Positions 34,435-43,971 are shown, numbered from the stretch's first letter. The stretch is 64,000 nucleotides of DNA from Gottfriedia acidiceleris (GCF_002128425.1 NZ_NESS01000011.1:1-64000), one strand, 5' to 3'. The notes: generated from the sequence alone by a model not told the origin. A program made the numbers and translations.

Positions 34435-35338
34435 ATGACGTCCACTGAAGTTTCTAAGCCATTCTCAAACTGGCATGTCTTACTTTCTTTTGCTGTACTT
34501 GCTGGAATTAGTCAAATGCTTTGGTTAAATTTTGCACCTTTGATCTCATTTTTTAAATCACATTATGAAGTTTCAGAGTCAGATATTAATTGGTTATTGA
34601 TTGTATTTCCTTTGATTTATATTTTACTTTCAATTCACTCCGGTAAAGTAATTGACCGAACCGGATATCGATTTAGTGTTTTAATAGGTGGCATTTTCAT
34701 GACAGTTTTTTCTACTATTAGAATAATTGATTCAAGCTTCTCATTTTTACTAATTGGTCAAATAGGAATTGCAATCAGCCAACCTTATATTTTAAATGCA
34801 ATATCAAGTTTAGTAGTTGACTGGTTTCCTAAAAATAAACAAGCTACCGCCACTGGCATTGGAACAAACGGTATGTTCATCGGTATGGCAGTAGCTTTAG
34901 CAGGGACACCGCTTCTTGTAGATTTTTTTGGATTCCAACCAACGTTAGTCATCATGGCTATTTTTACAATCCTTGCAACACTCGTCTTCTACTTCATCGG
35001 TCGCCATAATACAGATTTCAAACAAGATCCTAGTACTTGGGAGTGTCCTTGGATTCATATTTTTACCGGCATTTGCTTTACTATTGTCAGCTACAGAAGA
35101 GCTAGTTGGTGAAAAAGTATCTGGTGTAGCGACAGGACTACTTTTAATGGCAGGAAATTTAGGTGCCGTAATTGTAATCGGAGCGATGCAACTATTTAAA
35201 GGCGAACAGTCAACGTGGAATCATTCGGTTCTTTTTATGCTAATTTTAATGTTAATTGGTTTTTTCCTTATGATTTTATTTAAAGAAAGAGCTACTTTGG
35301 TGTTGGGTAACAAGAAAAATGATGACGAACAAAAGTAA
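34435..35338 (+). pseudogene. MFS transporter with internal deletion and frameshift
   Basis: The first 200 codons from ATG 34435 encode an intact N-terminal MFS half (six membrane segments, the loop GKVIDRTGYRFSVLIGG typical of motif A). After FIGRHNTDFKQDPS the frame runs into unrelated residues and TGA/TAG at 35112. In the +1 frame, a C-terminal MFS piece (LGSVLGFIFLPAFALLLS, GVATGLLLMAGNLGAV) continues to 35338. Together they give about 300 residues where about 400 are expected, so roughly 100 residues (membrane segments 7-9) were deleted and the join is out of frame. Non-functional unless the assembly is wrong here. Confidence 0.85.
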
Positions 35339-35374
35339 AAAAAGCATTGGAAACATAAATTCCAATGCTTTTTT
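35338..35374. terminator. Bidirectional terminator between MFS pseudogene and truA
   Basis: 15-bp perfect stem AAAAAAGCATTGGAA / TTCCAATGCTTTTTT with a 7-nt loop. Serves both convergent genes. Confidence 0.9.
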
Positions 35375-35383
35375 ATTATAAAG

Positions 35384-36127
35384 TTATGACTTAAATTCAA
35401 TTTTCTCCAAATATAAACCGCCAGGATCTGCAAGATTACTCACTTGAGCACGATCCTTTAATTCAATAATTTTCGATATATTTTCTGCTTGTAATCTACC
35501 TGCTCCAACTTCAATTAGTGTTCCTACAATTTTTCTTACCATATTGTAAAGGAAACCATTTCCACTTATTCTTATTTGAATAAATCCGTCTATCTTTTCA
35601 AAATCAATTGAGTAGATTTCTCGTACCATTGACTTCTTTTTAGATTTAGCATTTGAGAATGCTGTAAAATCATGTTCACCTAAAAAGTACTCAGCTGCCG
35701 CTTTCATTTTTTTGAGATCTAGTTTTTCTTCTACATGCATACTATATTTGCGCATAAACGGATTCGTATATTCCTCATTCCAAATTTTATATATATACGT
35801 TTTCGCACTAGTATTATATCTTGAATGGAAACGGTCAGATTCAATCGAAACTTCTTTTATACTAATATCTCTAGGTAAATAACGATTTAAATAACTTCTA
35901 ATTTCTAATTCTGGTATGTTCTCTTTTATTTTAAAATTAGCAACCTGTTCAAATGCGTGTACACCTGCATCCGTTCGACTGCTACCAATAATTTCAATTT
36001 CTTTCCCTACCATTTCTGATATTACATTTTCGATTTTACCTTGAATTGTATTTTCACCATTACCAAGTCTTTGCCAGCCTTTATAACGGCCCCCATCATA
36101 CTGAATGACTAATTTATAATTGTTCAT
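35384..36127 (-). CDS. truA: tRNA pseudouridine synthase A
   Basis: 247-aa enzyme that makes pseudouridine at positions 38-40 of the tRNA anticodon arm. The catalytic Asp sits in GSSRTDAGVHA (about 52); the family stretches YKGWQRL, RFHSRY and NGFLYNMVRKIVGTLIEVG are all present. Length is normal. It stands alone, away from the ribosomal-protein cluster where the main Bacillus truA lies, so it may be the second copy that some Bacillus genomes carry. AAAGGAGC precedes the ATG. Confidence 0.92.
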   Translation of the reverse strand: MNNYKLVIQYDGGRYKGWQRLGNGENTIQGKIENVISEMVGKEIEIIGSSRTDAGVHAFEQVANFKIKENIPELEIRSYLNRYLPRDISIKEVSIESDRFHSRYNTSAKTYIYKIWNEEYTNPFMRKYSMHVEEKLDLKKMKAAAEYFLGEHDFTAFSNAKSKKKSMVREIYSIDFEKIDGFIQIRISGNGFLYNMVRKIVGTLIEVGAGRLQAENISKIIELKDRAQVSNLADPGGLYLEKIEFKS

Positions 36128-36371
36128 CTCTTGCTCCTTTATCTAACTCTATGTATGTACTATTTTCATTTTACTTAAATATCTTAAAACTTATCTTTTA
36201 TTATTCCTGCTCTTAACACTTTACCACTTTTTTATTACATATCCTATTTTTAGCCTATTAGCTCTTAATTCATAACTTTTTTCACTTTTTCACAAACTAC
36301 TTTAAGACTATATAGTAGAAAAGAGACTTTTTACATTATACTAATAGTAACAATTGTGATGGGAGTTTGAC

Positions 36372-37490
36372 ATGGTACTTGATGAGTTGGCATTAAAGAT
36401 CATTAATGAAGTTAGAAAGTTAATAAAAGAGGATATCATTATTATTAATACAGACGGCATCATTATAGCCAGTACAGACCCAGCACGAACTGGTACATTT
36501 CATGAAGGATCTTTAATTGCAATTAATGAGAGAAAAACGTTTACGATTACATCTGATGATGAAAATCGTTTAAATGGTGTGAAGGCTGGAATTAATCTTC
36601 CTATTTATTTTCAAAATGAAATAGTTGGAGTAATTGGAATTACAGGAAATCCAGAACAAATTTCTCCTTTTGGAGAAATGCTTCGTAGGATGACAGAATT
36701 ATTAATTAGAGAAAACTATTATACAGATCAAATTGATTTGCACCAAAGAGCTTTAGAAGCATTTGTATTTGATTGGATTCAAGATATGGAGTGGGATGAT
36801 TATTTTTATGAACGTTCTACTATGCTAAATATTGATTTAAACTATATTAGGCAGGTTATTATTTTTGAATGGGAAAATTCCAATATGATCCCAATCGATA
36901 CAAGACAGTTAATAATTGATTTAACAAATCGAAATAAAGATGACGTATTTGTTCGTTGGGGCAATAATCGAATTGTATTTTTGATGAAAGTTGATAAGAC
37001 GAATAAAGATATTCATAAACTACAAAGAATGAATGAACTTTATGAGATCATAAAAAGCCGATTAAACTCCCCCATTGCAGCAGGCGTTGGGCAACAGATC
37101 ACTCCAAAACAATTACATAAATCTTATCATCAAGCGGCTCGAGCATTAAAAGTTGCATTAAAAACTAATTCAATTATTTTCGATGAAGATTTAACAATTG
37201 ATTTAATTCTGCAGGAACTTTCACAAGAGATTAAGAAAACATTTATAGAACGGACAATTGCACCTATATTAAGTGAAGAGGATTTATATATTACAATTAA
37301 AGAATATTTAAATCAAAATCAATCTCTTAAAAATACCGCACAATCTTTACATATTCATATAAACACACTTCTGTATCGCCTAGGTAAAATTACTGAATTA
37401 ACGAAATTGAATCCTAAGGATATCCAAGATTTAGTTAAATTGTATATCGGAACATACCTATTAGATGATTCTACAAAAAAACACCGATAA
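36372..37490 (+). CDS. cdaR: CdaR-family sugar-diacid/glycolate regulator
   Basis: 372-aa transcription regulator. N-terminal diacid-sensing domain (about 1-135, IIINTDGIIIASTDPARTGTF), central GGDEF-like region, and a C-terminal PucR-type HTH (about 310-365, LKNTAQSLHIHINTLLYRLG). The placement in front of glcD-glcF equals B. subtilis ysfB-ysfC-ysfD, where the regulator is linked to glycolate use. Its terminator overlaps its stop codon, so glcDF has a separate promoter and this protein is the probable activator. Confidence 0.88.
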   Translation: MVLDELALKIINEVRKLIKEDIIIINTDGIIIASTDPARTGTFHEGSLIAINERKTFTITSDDENRLNGVKAGINLPIYFQNEIVGVIGITGNPEQISPFGEMLRRMTELLIRENYYTDQIDLHQRALEAFVFDWIQDMEWDDYFYERSTMLNIDLNYIRQVIIFEWENSNMIPIDTRQLIIDLTNRNKDDVFVRWGNNRIVFLMKVDKTNKDIHKLQRMNELYEIIKSRLNSPIAAGVGQQITPKQLHKSYHQAARALKVALKTNSIIFDEDLTIDLILQELSQEIKKTFIERTIAPILSEEDLYITIKEYLNQNQSLKNTAQSLHIHINTLLYRLGKITELTKLNPKDIQDLVKLYIGTYLLDDSTKKHR

Positions 37491-37502
37491 ATGGTGTTTT
37501 TT
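37475..37502 (+). terminator. Terminator overlapping the cdaR stop codon
   Basis: AAAAAACACC / GGTGTTTTTT stem with the TAA stop in its loop. Confidence 0.8.
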
Positions 37503-37576
37503 CTGTATGTTCCTCTATAGTAAATTCATCTATTAACTCTTTATACTTGAATTAAGATAATGGGGGGAATTTATTT

Positions 37577-38989
37577 ATGATTACAAATGACATTGCTCAA
37601 AGATTAATAGCAATTGTTGGAAAAGAAAATTTTGATGATTCAAAAGTGGAAAGACTCGTATATTCTTACGATGCTACACCGAATTTGCAATCTCTCCCGG
37701 ATGCAGTCATTAGTCCTCGTTCTACAAAAGAAGTATCCGAAATTGTTAAAATCTGTAACGAGCATCACATTCCGATTGTACCTAGAGGCTCTGGTACGAA
37801 TTTATGCGGTGGTACTTGTCCAACAGATGGCGGGATCGTTATTTTATTTAAACACTTAAACAATATTCTTGAGATAGATGAAGAAAACTTAACAATTACA
37901 GTTCAGCCTGGTGTAGTGACTCTTGATATGATTAATAAAATCGAAGAAAAAGGTTTATTTTATCCACCAGATCCCAGCTCAATGAAAATTTCTACAATAG
38001 GTGGAAATATTAATGAAAATTCAGGTGGCTTACGTGGATTAAAATATGGTGTAACTCGTGATTATGTCATTGCACTTGAAATTGTATTAGCAAACGGAGA
38101 CATTATTCGAACTGGTGGAAAGCTAGCAAAAGATGTTGCAGGATATGATTTTACTCGTTTATTTGTTGGATCTGAAGGAACTTTAGGTATTATTACTGAA
38201 GCTACATTAAAGCTTATTCCAATGCCAGAAACGAAAAAAACAATGCTAGCATTATATGATAGCCTGGAAGATGCAGCCAAAACAGTTTCTAAAATTATCG
38301 CTAATAAAATTATTCCTACTTCACTTGAATTTATGGATCAACCTACTCTAGAGGTTGTTGAAAACTTTGCGCAGATTGGGCTACCAACCGATGTAAAAGC
38401 TGTTTTATTAATTGAGCAAGATGGTCCAAATGAAGTTGTAAACAGAGATATCGAATTAATAAAATTAATTTGTCAGCAAGAAAAATGTATTTCAGTTAGC
38501 GTAGCTAAGTCTGAAGAAGAAGCAGTAGCATTACGTACGGCTAGACGCTCTGCTCTTTCAGCTCTTGCACAATTAAGACCAACAACAATTTTAGAGGATG
38601 CAACTGTCCCTCGTTCTAAAATTGCTGAAATGGTCTCTGCAATTAATGTGATTGCTGAAAAACATAATGTAAAAATTTGTACATTTGGTCATGCAGGTGA
38701 TGGAAATCTACACCCTACTTGTCCTACCGATGCTCGTGATCACGAAGAAATGGAACGAGTGGAAATGGCCTTTGCAGAGATATTTGAAAAAGCAATTGAA
38801 CTAGGTGGTACGATTACTGGTGAACACGGTGTTGGCATCGTAAAAGCTCCTTACCTTGAATTAAAGCTTGGTAAAGAAGGCATTAACGCAATGCTTGCTG
38901 TCAAATCAGCTTTAGATCCGAATCATATTATGAACCCGGGTAAGGTCTTTGCAAAAGACAGTCGTAAAAGAATGGTGGTGTCAAAATGA
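37577..38989 (+). CDS. glcD: Glycolate oxidase FAD-binding subunit GlcD
   Basis: 470-aa FAD-linked oxidase that oxidises glycolate (or lactate) to the 2-oxo acid. PCMH FAD domain about 35-215, with PRGSGTNLCGGTCPTDGG and the covalent/ADP-binding region GGNINENSGGLRG; C-terminal FAD-oxidase domain about 220-460 ending with TGEHGVGIVKAPYL and the DPNHIMNPGK signature. GGGGGGA precedes the ATG. It overlaps glcF by 4 bases (ATGA), so translation is coupled. Confidence 0.92.
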   Translation: MITNDIAQRLIAIVGKENFDDSKVERLVYSYDATPNLQSLPDAVISPRSTKEVSEIVKICNEHHIPIVPRGSGTNLCGGTCPTDGGIVILFKHLNNILEIDEENLTITVQPGVVTLDMINKIEEKGLFYPPDPSSMKISTIGGNINENSGGLRGLKYGVTRDYVIALEIVLANGDIIRTGGKLAKDVAGYDFTRLFVGSEGTLGIITEATLKLIPMPETKKTMLALYDSLEDAAKTVSKIIANKIIPTSLEFMDQPTLEVVENFAQIGLPTDVKAVLLIEQDGPNEVVNRDIELIKLICQQEKCISVSVAKSEEEAVALRTARRSALSALAQLRPTTILEDATVPRSKIAEMVSAINVIAEKHNVKICTFGHAGDGNLHPTCPTDARDHEEMERVEMAFAEIFEKAIELGGTITGEHGVGIVKAPYLELKLGKEGINAMLAVKSALDPNHIMNPGKVFAKDSRKRMVVSK

Positions 38990-40320
38990 CAACACTTCAA
39001 GAACAACAAGCTATCGGTCAACAATTTAAAGAGCGAATGAACGAAGACGAGCTTTTAAACTGTATGCGATGCGGTTTTTGTTTACCAAGCTGTCCAACTT
39101 ATATTGAATCTGGTCAAAAAGAATCACACTCACCGCGTGGGCGCATCGCTTTAATGAAAGCAGTAACGGATGGATTAATTGAACCAGATGAGGATGTGGA
39201 ACGTACACTTGAGCTTTGTCTTGGTTGTCGTGCATGTGAGCCTGTTTGCCCTTCTGGCGTGAAATACGGCCATTTACTAGAAGAAGCTAGAGATATTATT
39301 GCACAACACAAAAAGCATTCACTTCCTGCACGAGCTGTTCGTAAAGTTGTTTTTAAAGAACTTTTCCCGCATCAAAAGCGTATGAGACTTGCTGTTGGTC
39401 TATTAGGCTTATATCAACGAACAGGCCTTCAAGTCGTTGCTAGAAAAGCTGGAATTATGAAGCTTATACCAAATAATTTATCTGCAATGGAAAAGGTTTT
39501 ACCTAAGGTCCCGACTATGAAACAAATGAAGTCACGCCCTGACTATTTGCCACCATTAAAAGAAAAAGTTAAGAAAGTTGCATTTTTCTCTGGATGTTTA
39601 ATGGATACAATGTTCCTAGAAACAAACAATGCAACGATGAAGCTTTTACAATTAGCTGGTTGTGAAATTGTCATTCCAAAAGACCAGGCGTGTTGTGGTG
39701 CATTACATGGTCATAGTGGTGAAAAATCAATTGCAAAAGATATGGCAAAGAAAAACATCGAGGCTTTTGAAAATCTTGAAGTAGATTATATTATTACAAA
39801 TGCAGGTGGCTGTGGTGGTTTCCTAATTGACTATGATCACCTTCTTAAAGACGATCCAAATTGGAAAGATCGAGCTCTTTCGTTTAAAAATAGACTAAAA
39901 GATATATCTGAAATTCTCGTAGAAGTTGAATTTCATAAAAAAGTAAAATTAAGTTTACCAGAACAAATTATTACGTATCAGGATTCATGCCATTTAAGAA
40001 ATGTCATGAAAACCGCTTCTGCTCCAAGAACATTATTGAAGTCAATTCAAAATGTATACTATCATGAAATGAAAGATGCAGATCGTTGCTGCGGCTCAGC
40101 TGGTATTTATAATATCGTCGAATCCGAAATGTCGATGCAAATACTAGATTACAAGATGAAGCAAGCAACAAAAACACAAGCTACTACAATTGTAACGGCT
40201 AACCCTGGATGCTTACTACAAATGAAGCTAGGTGTCGATCGAGAAAATCAATCAGAACATATGGAAGTTGTACACATCGTTGATTTACTTTTAAAAGCAG
40301 CTGAATATAAAGCAAACTAA
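38986..40320 (+). CDS. glcF: Glycolate oxidase iron-sulfur subunit GlcF
   Basis: 444-aa partner of GlcD that passes electrons to the respiratory chain. Two 4Fe-4S motifs near the N-terminus (CMRCGFCLPSCP about 26-37 and CLGCRACEPVCP about 77-88) and two CCG heterodisulfide-reductase-type domains (ACCGALHG about 234 and RCCGSAG about 366). Starts inside the glcD stop codon and ends with a terminator. No GlcE subunit is present, as in B. subtilis YsfCD. Confidence 0.92.
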   Translation: MTTLQEQQAIGQQFKERMNEDELLNCMRCGFCLPSCPTYIESGQKESHSPRGRIALMKAVTDGLIEPDEDVERTLELCLGCRACEPVCPSGVKYGHLLEEARDIIAQHKKHSLPARAVRKVVFKELFPHQKRMRLAVGLLGLYQRTGLQVVARKAGIMKLIPNNLSAMEKVLPKVPTMKQMKSRPDYLPPLKEKVKKVAFFSGCLMDTMFLETNNATMKLLQLAGCEIVIPKDQACCGALHGHSGEKSIAKDMAKKNIEAFENLEVDYIITNAGGCGGFLIDYDHLLKDDPNWKDRALSFKNRLKDISEILVEVEFHKKVKLSLPEQIITYQDSCHLRNVMKTASAPRTLLKSIQNVYYHEMKDADRCCGSAGIYNIVESEMSMQILDYKMKQATKTQATTIVTANPGCLLQMKLGVDRENQSEHMEVVHIVDLLLKAAEYKAN

Positions 40321-40324
40321 TTCT

Positions 40325-40362
40325 AAAAAAACACGAGGAACTTAATTTTCCTTGTGTTTTTT
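40325..40362 (+). terminator. Terminator of glcDF
   Basis: AAAAACACGAGGAA / TTCCTTGTGTTTTTT stem with one G-T pair and a T tract, five bases after the glcF stop. Confidence 0.85.
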
Positions 40363-40391
40363 ACTGCCATACTACGTCATGACTTTATACA

Positions 40392-40420
40392 ATAAAAAGC
40401 CAAGGAATAAATCCTTGGCT
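40392..40420 (-). terminator. Terminator of the Ig-like secreted protein gene
   Basis: AGCCAAGGA / TCCTTGGCT stem followed by TTTTTATTG on the minus strand, 13 bases after the stop. Confidence 0.85.
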
Positions 40421-40432
40421 CCTATATAAATA

Positions 40433-41860
40433 TTAATGTTTTACAACTGTGTATGTTGTAGCAGCACTAGTATTTCCTGCTTTATCTTTTGCAGTTACAG
40501 AAATAACTGTTCCTTTTTTCTGTGCTTTAATACTAACTGAATAAACTCCGCTAGTATTAGTTGTTGCAGTTCCTAATACCGTAGTACCCTTCTTAACCGT
40601 CACAATTGAACCTTTTTCAGCTTTTCCAGTTACTTTTAAATCATTGTCGTCTACTTTATTAATTGTTGGTTTGCCTGGAGGGATTCCATCAACAACAGTT
40701 ACAGTATTTGCTACACTTGTATTTCCTGCAGCATCTTTAGCAGTTACCGTTAATTTTGTACCAGCTAATTGAACGGCGATTTTCGCTGAAAACGTTCCAG
40801 TAGATGTCGCCTTTACAGTCGCTAGTGTAGTTGTACCTCTCTTAATCGCAACAGTAGAACCCGCTTCCGCTTTACCTGTTACAACTACATCGTTATTATC
40901 AACTCTGTTAACAGTTGGTTTTGCAGGCGCAATAACATCAACAACTTTTGTTGTACCAGCTACACCAGTATTACCCGCTGAATCCTTTGCATAAACACTT
41001 AACGTAACACCAGCTTTTTGAGCAGCACTAATCTTAACTGAATAAGTTCCAGTAGATGTCGCTGTGCCAGTTCCTAATACCGTACTACCGTTTTTAACTG
41101 TTACAGTAGAACTAGCTTCGGCCTTACCAGTCACAACTACATCATTATTATCAACTTTATTCACAGTCGGCTTACTTGGAGCAACATTGTCCTCAAATTC
41201 AGTTGCAATCAAATATTGGTCATCTTCTGTGTTATTATCAATGTCTTCATCTTCATCATAATCATAAACTTCTACATAATAAGTACCGGCTTTTGCCTGA
41301 TATACTTGGTATTCAATCCCTTCTTCTTCCCAGTTATCTAAATATTCTAATCTATCACTCTCAACATAATCTTTTTCCCAGGCTGCAAATGATAGATCAA
41401 TATTATCTGAGTTAGCAACCCCAGCTACATATAAAAGTCCATCTTTTGGTACGACTACTTTATGTAAATCATAATCATAATACTCATCAGAAGATAGTAA
41501 TTGACCAAGTAACGGTTTTTCGTATGAAGTATTATCTGCATTTTCAAACTCCTCATTTGGCTCTACTTCAAATATAAAATCATCATCTGAACTTGTGGAA
41601 TTTCTCATAATACCCATAGTACTCATAGTATTCATTTTATTAAAGCTTTTTACTGAAGAGGATTGCGAATATTTAATTTCTTTTTCAAGGTGGTTAATCG
41701 TATGTAAATCAAGAATGCCAGTTTGGAGAGGCTTTTTATCCTGACGTTCAATCATCTTCTTTGATAAGTTATATCCGTTTTCTTCTGCATGGACAGTTCC
41801 TAAAGTCAGTGGTGAAGCTAATAAACCTAAAGTTGCTAGAGATAAAATTCCTTTTTTCAT
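40433..41860 (-). CDS. Secreted protein with PPC-like domain and three bacterial Ig-like repeats
   Basis: 475 aa. Signal peptide 1-26 (cleavage after TVHA). Residues about 105-230 form a PPC-like beta domain (EPNEEFENAD start, very acidic YDYDEDEDIDNN stretch). Then three Ig-like repeats of about 82 residues each beginning KPTVNKVDNNDVVVTGKAEA and ending AKDxAGNTS, about 235-475. There is no catalytic domain and no anchor, so it may be an adhesin-like or matrix protein, or bind calcium through the acidic part. GAGGGGAAAG precedes the ATG. The repeats are close in DNA sequence, pointing to recent duplication. Confidence 0.85.
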   Translation of the reverse strand: MKKGILSLATLGLLASPLTLGTVHAEENGYNLSKKMIERQDKKPLQTGILDLHTINHLEKEIKYSQSSSVKSFNKMNTMSTMGIMRNSTSSDDDFIFEVEPNEEFENADNTSYEKPLLGQLLSSDEYYDYDLHKVVVPKDGLLYVAGVANSDNIDLSFAAWEKDYVESDRLEYLDNWEEEGIEYQVYQAKAGTYYVEVYDYDEDEDIDNNTEDDQYLIATEFEDNVAPSKPTVNKVDNNDVVVTGKAEASSTVTVKNGSTVLGTGTATSTGTYSVKISAAQKAGVTLSVYAKDSAGNTGVAGTTKVVDVIAPAKPTVNRVDNNDVVVTGKAEAGSTVAIKRGTTTLATVKATSTGTFSAKIAVQLAGTKLTVTAKDAAGNTSVANTVTVVDGIPPGKPTINKVDDNDLKVTGKAEKGSIVTVKKGTTVLGTATTNTSGVYSVSIKAQKKGTVISVTAKDKAGNTSAATTYTVVKH

Positions 41861-41978
41861 CTTAATGTTCTTTCCCCTCTTTATTTCGTTCGTTATAGTG
41901 AACCTCTTATTAGTATCCTTTAATAATTTCTCAAGCGCAATAAAAATTTTGCCTTATACTAATAAAACTTTATGCCCT

Positions 41979-42038
41979 CTAAACAGTGCTTAAGTTAGTA
42001 GTATCATAACTTGTTGTGATTGTAACTAACCACTTCAT
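41979..42038 (-). CDS. Micro-ORF of 19 codons with a consensus ribosome-binding site
   Basis: GGGGAGGTGAT lies 8 bases before ATG 42038 and is followed by MKWLVTITTSYDTTNLSTV and TAG. The site is far stronger than chance and better than that of most genes here. The peptide is hydrophobic at the N-terminus and Thr/Ser-rich after. It lies about 120 bases upstream of the Ig-like secreted protein gene, same strand. I do not recognise it: a small peptide gene, a leader peptide, or a gene relic. Confidence 0.4.
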   Translation of the reverse strand: MKWLVTITTSYDTTNLSTV

Positions 42039-42307
42039 TTCTGATATCACCTCCCCTAGTGAATGGATTACACCAACCACAATAGCATGTTCGTTTTTTC
42101 TTCCTTCCTGAACAGTTCCCCAATCCTCCTTTATGTTTTTGATGTTAATCATATTCTACCTACGTACCCTATCATTTTTTTGAGTACCAGACTGATTTTC
42201 AAATCAACTCTCTTAAAAATAGAATCTGTTAAACTAAAATGTTGATTTTTACCTACAAAAAAAAGACTGTTTTAACAGATATTATCCCCTTATAGTAGAC
42301 ACGAGAA

Positions 42308-42337
42308 AATACCTATCCCTTTTAATGGATAGGTATT
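42308..42337 (-). terminator. Terminator-like hairpin after the CWC gene
   Basis: AATACCTATCC / GGATAGGTATT, 11-bp perfect stem with an 8-nt loop, followed on the minus strand by TTTTCTC. It lies about 70 bases after the CWC stop. Confidence 0.65.
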
Positions 42338-42405
42338 CTACAAATAGTGATTAGAATTTGGAGTGTCTTCCATTGAACCTTGTTGAAAATGTTCATATTC
42401 CATTA

Positions 42406-42783
42406 TTAACACCCCAGATTATTATTACGTTCTTCTGTACAGCTTAGGTAATTAGCACATTTCTCTTTGAAACAGATAGTTACTGTTCCTGGTTTAAGTT
42501 TATCTTTAAACTTCTCATAGCAGTAACATACTTCATCGTCCTGTTTAGGTGCATTCTTTCGACTAAAGACCATTGGTCCGATATCAGAAGGTTTTAAATC
42601 TTCTATTCTGTTATCTTCTTTATACTTATCTAAACACGACTTACATATACAAGATCTTCTTACCTCTTCTGATGGTATCCGATTAAATATCTCTCTTGGG
42701 AAATACTCATCATTACACCAACAAGTCTTCCCACTTGAGCACTTATTCTCATTACCACACATGGGACAGAGCTTAATTGCCAT
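42406..42783 (-). CDS. Cysteine-rich CWC-motif protein with C-terminal extension
   Basis: 125 aa. The N-terminal half is a CWC domain: CPMCGNENKC, CWCNDEYFP, and CICKSCLDKYK, giving four or more Cys pairs that likely bind zinc. Known CWC proteins are usually about 70 residues. Here a second cysteine-containing segment follows (about 78-125: CYCYEKF, ICFKEKC, LSCTEE, final C), which I do not recognise. GAGGAGGGG precedes the ATG. Function unknown. Confidence 0.75.
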   Translation of the reverse strand: MAIKLCPMCGNENKCSSGKTCWCNDEYFPREIFNRIPSEEVRRSCICKSCLDKYKEDNRIEDLKPSDIGPMVFSRKNAPKQDDEVCYCYEKFKDKLKPGTVTICFKEKCANYLSCTEERNNNLGC

Positions 42784-42956
42784 TATATCCCCTCCTCAAT
42801 ACTCTGGTTAACAAAAGGAATTTACCTTTAATTCTGTTCAATCATTAAATTGGTTTACTAAATTTATCCATTTAATTATATCATTCCTTATTAATCTAAG
42901 GTGCCATATAGTTGAATAAGAAATTCAACTATCTACTTTAACAGAGCTTAAAAATA

Positions 42957-42992
42957 AAAACACAAGGAACTTTGATTTCCTTGTGCTTTTTC
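42957..42992 (-). terminator. Terminator of murR
   Basis: CACAAGGAA / TTCCTTGTG stem, followed on the minus strand by TTTTTATTTTT, about 43 bases after the murR stop. Confidence 0.8.
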
Positions 42993-43034
42993 TTAAATTA
43001 CCTAAACCCTGTTTTTACCTAATCCCGCACTATC

Positions 43035-43889
43035 TTACTTTTTTAATGAAGAAATAGCCGTTCTTGTTTGATCGATATACTGAATTGTTTGATCGTACTC
43101 TTGTGTCGCGACAGCCATAAATAAAATATCGATGACATGTAGTTGAGCCATCCTTGATGACGTTGCTCCACTTCGAAATGTTGCTTCCCTATGTGGAGAA
43201 TTGAATAATTTAATGTCTGCTAAGTTTGATACAGAATTGGAACCAAAACCCGTGATACTAATGGTGTTGACGCTGTTTTCCTTTGCAATTTTAAGAGCTT
43301 TTTGAACCTCTAGTGTTTCTCCAGAAAATGATATTCCTACTAGGACATCATTCTCCTCATGGTTCGCTATTTGAACAGCTAACAAATGCAAGTCAGTAAA
43401 GGCAGATGTGTATTTTTTTATACGCAAGAACTTTTGTTGTGCATCTAAGGCAACTACCATTGAGCCACCTACTCCAAAGAAATAAATATTTCTAGCTTTT
43501 GTTAAAGCTTGTACTGCTTCCTCTAAATCACTTACATTAATAATATCGCTAGTATCTTTAATCGCTTGAATATTGTTGTTCGTCATCTTTTTAATGATGG
43601 AAGCAGTTGATTCTCCTAAATTGATATCTCTTGATCCTACCTCTGTTGTCGTGATGATGTCGCCTGCGATTCTTAACTTAAGCTCTTGAAATCCTTTTAG
43701 ACCTAATGAGCGACATAATCTAATAATTGCAGAATTACTTGTTTGACTCTTTTCTGCAAGTTCAAAAACTGTATATTGAATTGACTTTTCCGGATTTTCA
43801 ATTATATATTTAGCCGCCCTTCTTTCAGAAGGTGGAAGTTTATATAGCATTTCCTTTAACATGATTAAACCGCCATTTAGTGCATTCAT
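43035..43889 (-). CDS. murR: MurR/RpiR-family regulator of the amino-sugar genes
   Basis: 284 aa. HTH_6 domain about 9-85 (VFELAEKSQTSNSAIIRLC) and SIS domain about 120-250 (IYFFGVGGSMVVALDAQQKF, VGISFSGETLEVQKAL). In E. coli, MurR senses MurNAc-6-P and controls murQP. Here it lies directly downstream of murQ, separated by a terminator, with a 19-bp near-palindrome in its upstream region that could be an autoregulatory site. The first in-frame ATG has only a weak ribosome-binding site; an internal ATG ten codons in is an alternative. Confidence 0.82.
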   Translation of the reverse strand: MNALNGGLIMLKEMLYKLPPSERRAAKYIIENPEKSIQYTVFELAEKSQTSNSAIIRLCRSLGLKGFQELKLRIAGDIITTTEVGSRDINLGESTASIIKKMTNNNIQAIKDTSDIINVSDLEEAVQALTKARNIYFFGVGGSMVVALDAQQKFLRIKKYTSAFTDLHLLAVQIANHEENDVLVGISFSGETLEVQKALKIAKENSVNTISITGFGSNSVSNLADIKLFNSPHREATFRSGATSSRMAQLHVIDILFMAVATQEYDQTIQYIDQTRTAISSLKK

Positions 43890-43971
43890 TTTATCTACTC
43901 AACTCTCTCTATATTTGTATAAAATGATGAATTATAAAAGTCTTCAACTTGCGTTTATTGCTTCTTTAGTC

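Larger units (their letters stand above)
41861..42405. other. Intergenic region with a micro-ORF and a hairpin
   Basis: 545 bases. Contains a candidate minus-strand promoter for the Ig-like gene (TTGAGA, 16 bases, TAATAA at about 41910-41935), a 19-codon ORF with a near-perfect ribosome-binding site (41979-42038), and the terminator of the CWC gene at 42308-42337. A 60-codon plus-strand frame at 42063 has no ribosome-binding site and I reject it. Confidence 0.5.

Noticed and set aside
42063-42245. 60-codon plus-strand ORF in a gene-free stretch
   Set aside because: No ribosome-binding site; hydrophobic composition is what AT-rich random sequence gives; the strong signals there are on the minus strand.
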